From assembly GCA_006969905.1 (NCBI GenBank), contig CP030887.1, positions 1,116,001 to 1,180,000 on the forward strand: 64,000 bases of DNA, read 5' to 3'. The position numbers were made by a program, and so were the translations under genes. The stretch comes from Balneolaceae bacterium (GTDB lineage: Bacteria > Bacteroidota > Rhodothermia > Balneolales > Balneolaceae). Shown here in pieces: positions 60,416 through 64,000 of the stretch; within the stretch, counting starts at the first letter, position 1; the number at the start of each line of letters is the position of its first letter. Under the pieces are notes generated by a model, which saw nothing but the letters and a program-made list of their open reading frames with translations, did not search any database and was not told the DNA's origin.

Positions 60416-61291
60416 TCAGTTCTTTGTTCTTCTGGAATCCTGACCCCACATCAGCTTTTTGCGCAGCGTTTCAAAATAATCCTGGCCGGGCAACTGGATC
60501 AAATTAAACGCAAGGTCAGACTTCGTGATTTCTACCTCAAAAGGAAGTTGTTCAATTTCACAAACCACCCCATCATAGGAAAAGAATATCTCCGATTCCT
60601 GCTGCTCAACTTTTATAGTAAGTGGTGCATCCGCTTTTAGCACTAAAGGACGGGTAGTGAGTGTATGAGGGTTAATCGGGGTGACAAGAAGTACCCCCGT
60701 TCCGGGAACAACAATAGGCCCACCGGAAGATAAATTATAAGCAGTAGAACCTGTTGAAGAAGATACAATCAATCCATCAGCCCAATAAGTATTGATCAGG
60801 CTTTCTCCATACAAAGCACTGATGTTTACCATAGAAGTAGAATCTTTTCGGGTGAAAAGGAACTCATTAAGGGCGTAAAAAATGCGCCCGTCCTGGAGCT
60901 TAGCTTTCAGAAAATGGCGTTCATCTAAAGTGTAATCTTTTTTCAGGAGGTGGTCTAAAGCGATTTCAAGATCATCAGCTTGTGTATTGGTCATAAACCC
61001 CAATCGGCCGCTATTTATCCCAAGTATCGGTTTCTGCATATTGGTAGAGATGCGCGCAGTATATAGAATGGTTCCGTCTCCCCCAATTACGATTACATAA
61101 TCCGATTCCCGGATAGCTTCTTCATCCGATGCAGTAAAGCTAATACATGATGCAGCTTCAATTTGAATTTCCGAAAACAGATTTTTTGAAATAAGTAACT
61201 CTACATGGTTCTGTTCAGCCCAGGATATAGTTTTCCTGAGAACCTCCTTTACCTCGAATTTTGCGGGATTTGCGATGATGGAAAACTTCAT
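60416..61291 (-). CDS. nadK: NAD kinase
   Basis: A 291-residue enzyme phosphorylating NAD to NADP. Signatures are VIVIGGDGTILYTAR (the GGDGT site), ILGINSGRLGFMTNTQADD, VSSSTGSTAYNLSSGGPIVV (NE/D-type substrate loop) and LVTPINPHTLTTRPLVL. The stop of the upstream binding lipoprotein overlaps the ATG by one base. It closes the NAD story with nadA and nadC at 11.8-13.9 kb, on the other side of the window. Confidence 0.95.
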   Translation of the reverse strand: MKFSIIANPAKFEVKEVLRKTISWAEQNHVELLISKNLFSEIQIEAASCISFTASDEEAIRESDYVIVIGGDGTILYTARISTNMQKPILGINSGRLGFMTNTQADDLEIALDHLLKKDYTLDERHFLKAKLQDGRIFYALNEFLFTRKDSTSMVNISALYGESLINTYWADGLIVSSSTGSTAYNLSSGGPIVVPGTGVLLVTPINPHTLTTRPLVLKADAPLTIKVEQQESEIFFSYDGVVCEIEQLPFEVEITKSDLAFNLIQLPGQDYFETLRKKLMWGQDSRRTKN

Positions 61292-62724
61292 TAATTATCA
61301 CCATTATTTTGCAGGGAGGATGTGATAGAAATATTCCAGGGATATTTAGTAACAGAAATGCCTGAGAAATTTTGATCCGATAAAATATAGAACGGCGCAT
61401 TCCATTCCAGCAACAATTCAGCACCTTCAAAAGATGATGTTGCCAGCGCTATTTCCTGAGTAATGGCATAAGAGCTATTCAGGATAAGTTCTGAGTTATT
61501 CGCACTAATCTTTTTTGCCATTTGGTCGAGTAAGAAAAGCTCAAAGGGATTTTTGGTATGTGCTGCCTGAAATGAAGAAACGGCCAGGCTGTCAATCGAG
61601 GAACTATTAGCTGTAATATGAATATTTCCAAATCTTGCATCAGGAAGAATATCCGATTCCGTTAAACCCAGGATATAGTTTTTAACCTGGGATTGTTTCG
61701 AACCATTATTAAAGTATAACTGAAAGGTATTTTTAACATCAGGTTTCGAAAGCTTAAAACTGCTTATGTAAGACAGGCTCAATTCCCCATTTTCATCAAC
61801 ACTGGTTTCAATGGTTTTAGGGCTGATTTCAATCAAAGCCTGGATTTCGTCTCTTGCAAAGCGTTGGAATAACTCCGATTCTGATACCCCGGAAACGATG
61901 TCAACCCGGTCAGGGATCACAATTTTCCGGTAATAGTCATTATTGGAGGCTAATATTAAGGCGTTATCCTGTTGCCTTACATAGTAAAAAGGTCCGGTAC
62001 CAACTGGCCTGCTTAAAGGGCCGGGAGAGCGGGAAAAAGATTCATTTGGATAGATGGAGGCACGGGGATGTGCAAGTTTTGCCAAAAATCCCGGGTCTTT
62101 TTTTATGAGGTTAAATACAATGGTTGAGTCGTTTGGGGTTTCCAGTCCCTCAATACTTTTCAAGACCCTCTTTGCTGGATCTTTAACAAAGGTTTGTTCT
62201 GAATGGAATGCTTCAAAACCTTTAATCATCGAAAACATATCAGCAGCATAGTCAGGCACTAAAACAGAACCCATTCTTAAAAAGCACTGCTCAATATCGG
62301 CTGCTCTTACTTTTCTTCCTAAACCACTTGTAAACACGGTTGAGTTATGATAAAAAATATCATTACGAAGCCGGATAGTATACCGCAGGGAATCTCTTGA
62401 AACCGACCAGCTTGTTGCGAGTGCAGGGATCACATAGCCATTTTCATCCAACCCAATTAACCCGTCATAAACCAGGTTTACAGCTCGTAACTCGCTATTG
62501 GATTGTGCAAAAAGCGGATCTAAGGAGGTAATGGCTTCTACTTCACCAAGAGTAATTTGCTGAAAATCATCAACCGGTTCAGAATCCCTGATTTCAAATG
62601 CTTCTTGTTTACTTCCTGTGCCGGGAAGCAGGCCACTATCATCCACAACTATGGTTTCGGTACTTTTACCACAGCCGGCAAGTACAGCAGCTAAACAGAG
62701 ACCTGTCAGGTAAATATTTTTCAT
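61291..62724 (-). CDS. ABC transporter substrate-binding lipoprotein (SBP family 5, peptide/nickel type)
   Basis: A 477-residue lipoprotein. The signal is MKNIYLTGLCLAAVLAGCGKS (lipid Cys 18). The family 5 binding-protein body starts ITSLDPLFAQSNSELRAVNL, then VYDGLIGLDENGYVIPALAT and SWSVSRDSLRYTIRLRNDIF, with IVFNLIKKDPGFLAKLAHPR in the second lobe. It should bind oligopeptides or a similar ligand for an ABC importer, but no permease or ATPase genes are adjacent. Between nadK (1-base overlap) and ddl (4 bases). Confidence 0.85.
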   Translation of the reverse strand: MKNIYLTGLCLAAVLAGCGKSTETIVVDDSGLLPGTGSKQEAFEIRDSEPVDDFQQITLGEVEAITSLDPLFAQSNSELRAVNLVYDGLIGLDENGYVIPALATSWSVSRDSLRYTIRLRNDIFYHNSTVFTSGLGRKVRAADIEQCFLRMGSVLVPDYAADMFSMIKGFEAFHSEQTFVKDPAKRVLKSIEGLETPNDSTIVFNLIKKDPGFLAKLAHPRASIYPNESFSRSPGPLSRPVGTGPFYYVRQQDNALILASNNDYYRKIVIPDRVDIVSGVSESELFQRFARDEIQALIEISPKTIETSVDENGELSLSYISSFKLSKPDVKNTFQLYFNNGSKQSQVKNYILGLTESDILPDARFGNIHITANSSSIDSLAVSSFQAAHTKNPFELFLLDQMAKKISANNSELILNSSYAITQEIALATSSFEGAELLLEWNAPFYILSDQNFSGISVTKYPWNISITSSLQNNGDN

Positions 62725-62728
62725 CAGG

Positions 62729-63922
62729 TTATTTTTTTATTCCTTTTAAGCCTTTAATACCTTTTGCAGCCTTTTCATTCAATAGGTTGGTATCATAAGT
62801 ACGGACTCTTCCGTTTTTAGCCTGGTGCTTTTTAAGTGCAATAGCAATCAGTTTTTCCACAAGCTGAGTGAAATTAACATCCGACTTATCCCATAAATAA
62901 AAAGAAAAAGAACCCGGGATGGTATTGATCTCGTTAAAGTAAACTTTTTCTGTTTTTGAATTCACTAAAAAGTCGAGGCGGGCCACCCCGGAAGCATCAA
63001 AAGCTTTAAAAGTTTGGACGGCCAGTTCTTGGATTTCGGAAGTGAGCTCCGAAGAAATATCAGCAGGAATAATACGATCAGCGGATGCCATTCCTTTTTC
63101 AGCAGAACCCCCGCTTTGGTACTTATCTTCAAAAGAAAGTGTATCAGTAGTTCCCAGAGGCTTTTCACATACACTGGCTATACAATCTTCAGCCGTACCC
63201 ATTACTGAACAATTAATCTCCATAAGAGGTTGGATGGCTTCTTCTACTAAAAGATGAGCATCGTACCGAAAAGCAGTTTCTACAGCATCAATAAGTTCAT
63301 CTCGGTTTCCGGCACGTTTTACACCAATGCTACTACCTAAATTTACGGGTTTAACAATGAGCGGGTAACCCAGCATTTCAGATTCTTTTAAGATGGTATC
63401 CTGATCATTTTCCCAGTTTGCTTCAAAAAAGTCCAGGCTGTCGGTAACAGGGATATTATTTGCCACACACAGTTGTTTCGCTTTTGCTTTGTCCATTCCA
63501 ACTGAAGAAGCGAGAACACCACTTCCTGTATAAGGAACATTATATGTTTCGCAAATACCCTGAAAGGAGCCATTTTCACCATCGCTGCCATGGAAAGCAC
63601 AAACAACAGCGTATACCGGATGAGATGCTGGTTTAGCAAAGAAGTGTGATTTGACTTGTTCTGTAAGGTGGGTTTGGCCGATTTCATTTTTTGTAAAAGA
63701 GCAAGGAGCAGCAGCTTTTTCAAGCTGCTTAAGGTCTTTGTAGTTCTTCAAATCAAGTAACAAATCGCCGGTAAACCAACGCCCGGATTTTGAAATATAA
63801 AGTGGTAAAATGGAATAGGATGAATCCTCCAAAGCAGCCATTGCCTGCATAGCCGTTAGTACAGAAACTTCATGCTCAGGGGATACTCCTCCAAAAGCTA
63901 CAATCAGGTTTTTTTGGGTCAT
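62729..63922 (-). CDS. ddl: D-alanine--D-alanine ligase
   Basis: A 397-residue ATP-grasp enzyme making the D-Ala-D-Ala dipeptide of peptidoglycan. It opens NLIVAFGGVSPEHEVSVLTA. Catalytic motifs include HGSDGENGSFQGICE, GSGVLASSVGMDKAKAKQL, YPLIVKPVNLGSSIGVKRA and VYFNEINTIPGSFSFYLW. Start ATG 63922 is preferred over 63940, since the first six residues are not family-like. It is longer than E. coli DdlB because of an inserted middle segment. Downstream genes are close (4 bases). Confidence 0.94.
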   Translation of the reverse strand: MTQKNLIVAFGGVSPEHEVSVLTAMQAMAALEDSSYSILPLYISKSGRWFTGDLLLDLKNYKDLKQLEKAAAPCSFTKNEIGQTHLTEQVKSHFFAKPASHPVYAVVCAFHGSDGENGSFQGICETYNVPYTGSGVLASSVGMDKAKAKQLCVANNIPVTDSLDFFEANWENDQDTILKESEMLGYPLIVKPVNLGSSIGVKRAGNRDELIDAVETAFRYDAHLLVEEAIQPLMEINCSVMGTAEDCIASVCEKPLGTTDTLSFEDKYQSGGSAEKGMASADRIIPADISSELTSEIQELAVQTFKAFDASGVARLDFLVNSKTEKVYFNEINTIPGSFSFYLWDKSDVNFTQLVEKLIAIALKKHQAKNGRVRTYDTNLLNEKAAKGIKGLKGIKK

Positions 63923-64000
63923 ATAGCAAAAGATTCTCAAGGAATTTTTAATTGAAGTAAAGATATATAAATTCTTGATGAATGGTTTCTTATAGATTTA

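Noticed and set aside
60322-60507. Small plus-strand ORF overlapping the nadK 3' end
   Set aside because: It reads antisense through nadK, has no Shine-Dalgarno and looks like a shadow frame.
1-64000. A CRISPR array or Cas genes
   Set aside because: No regularly spaced direct repeats were seen, and no ORF resembled a Cas protein.
1-64000. A prophage, integrase or insertion sequence
   Set aside because: No integrase, transposase, capsid, terminase or portal-like protein was seen. tRNA-Leu and tRNA-Lys are flanked by ordinary genes, without an integrase or repeated 3' ends.

Overview
This window (about 40% G+C by eye) looks like a contiguous chromosomal piece of a Bacteroidota/Rhodothermota-type bacterium, most likely the Balneolales (Balneola/Gracilimonas-like). 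The basis is: type IX secretion parts (PorX, PorQ, a C-terminally sorted metalloprotease), tRNA promoters of the Bacteroidota form (TTG, 21 bases, TAnnTTTG), a DUF3667 protein, LptD/Mla outer-membrane genes, and dispersed hairpin repeats common in this group. The genus-level guess is inference. No phage, insertion sequence, integrase or CRISPR array was seen.

Layout. 1-7.7 kb: three serine hydrolases of the beta-lactamase fold, two methyltransferases, an ECF sigma factor with a membrane-anchored partner, and small enzymes. 7.7-10 kb: a compact three-gene cassette of pilin-like membrane-anchored proteins. 10-18.3 kb: a VOC protein, a PqqB-like lipoprotein and an NTF2-like protein, then an NAD-synthesis cluster (nadA, nadC, divergent cysteine desulfurase), a DsbA-like lipoprotein, a DUF3667 protein, a gamma carbonic anhydrase and hemW. 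18.3-25.3 kb: a T9SS-sorted metalloprotease, trhO and an RluA-type pseudouridine synthase, an alpha/beta hydrolase, a ComEA-like HhH protein, porX and tsaE. 25.3-30.9 kb: an SH3-like small protein, a HEPN-like protein, a PnuC-family transporter facing thiamine pyrophosphokinase, nrnA, a DegP-like protease, an enoyl-CoA hydratase and cutA.

31-41.8 kb: tRNA-Leu, tig-clpP-clpX (ClpP with a predicted Ser-His-Asn triad), a histidine kinase convergent with an ECF sigma factor, a minus-strand run (RCK channel, aroC, TPR, LysM/RlpA-like, CPBP protease) and porQ. 41.8-52.1 kb: mlaE-mlaF-mlaD, a PpiD/SurA-like foldase, ribD-ribE, lptD, a ROK kinase and an FtsB/DivIC protein. 52.2-59.3 kb: an exported PLD/SNase-like/HhH fusion, a FliA-type sigma factor with two small divergent ORFs, tRNA-Lys, a thioredoxin-like protein, a HIT protein, aroQ, a flippase and a NYN-cold-shock fusion. 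59.3-64 kb: mdh, nadK, a peptide-type binding lipoprotein and ddl.

Most of this is housekeeping. The entries most worth a second look are the pilin-like triad, the PLD-SNase-HhH exported fusion, the NYN-CSD protein with an eroded acidic motif, the HEPN-like gene inside a tight gene string, the ClpP Asp-to-Asn change and the composite repeat at 46.25-46.44 kb. No intergenic stretch longer than about 300 bases is empty. The longest, 54898-55532, holds two small ORFs, a terminator, tRNA-Lys and its promoter. All calls come from reading the translated sequence and recalling family motifs; no database search was run.
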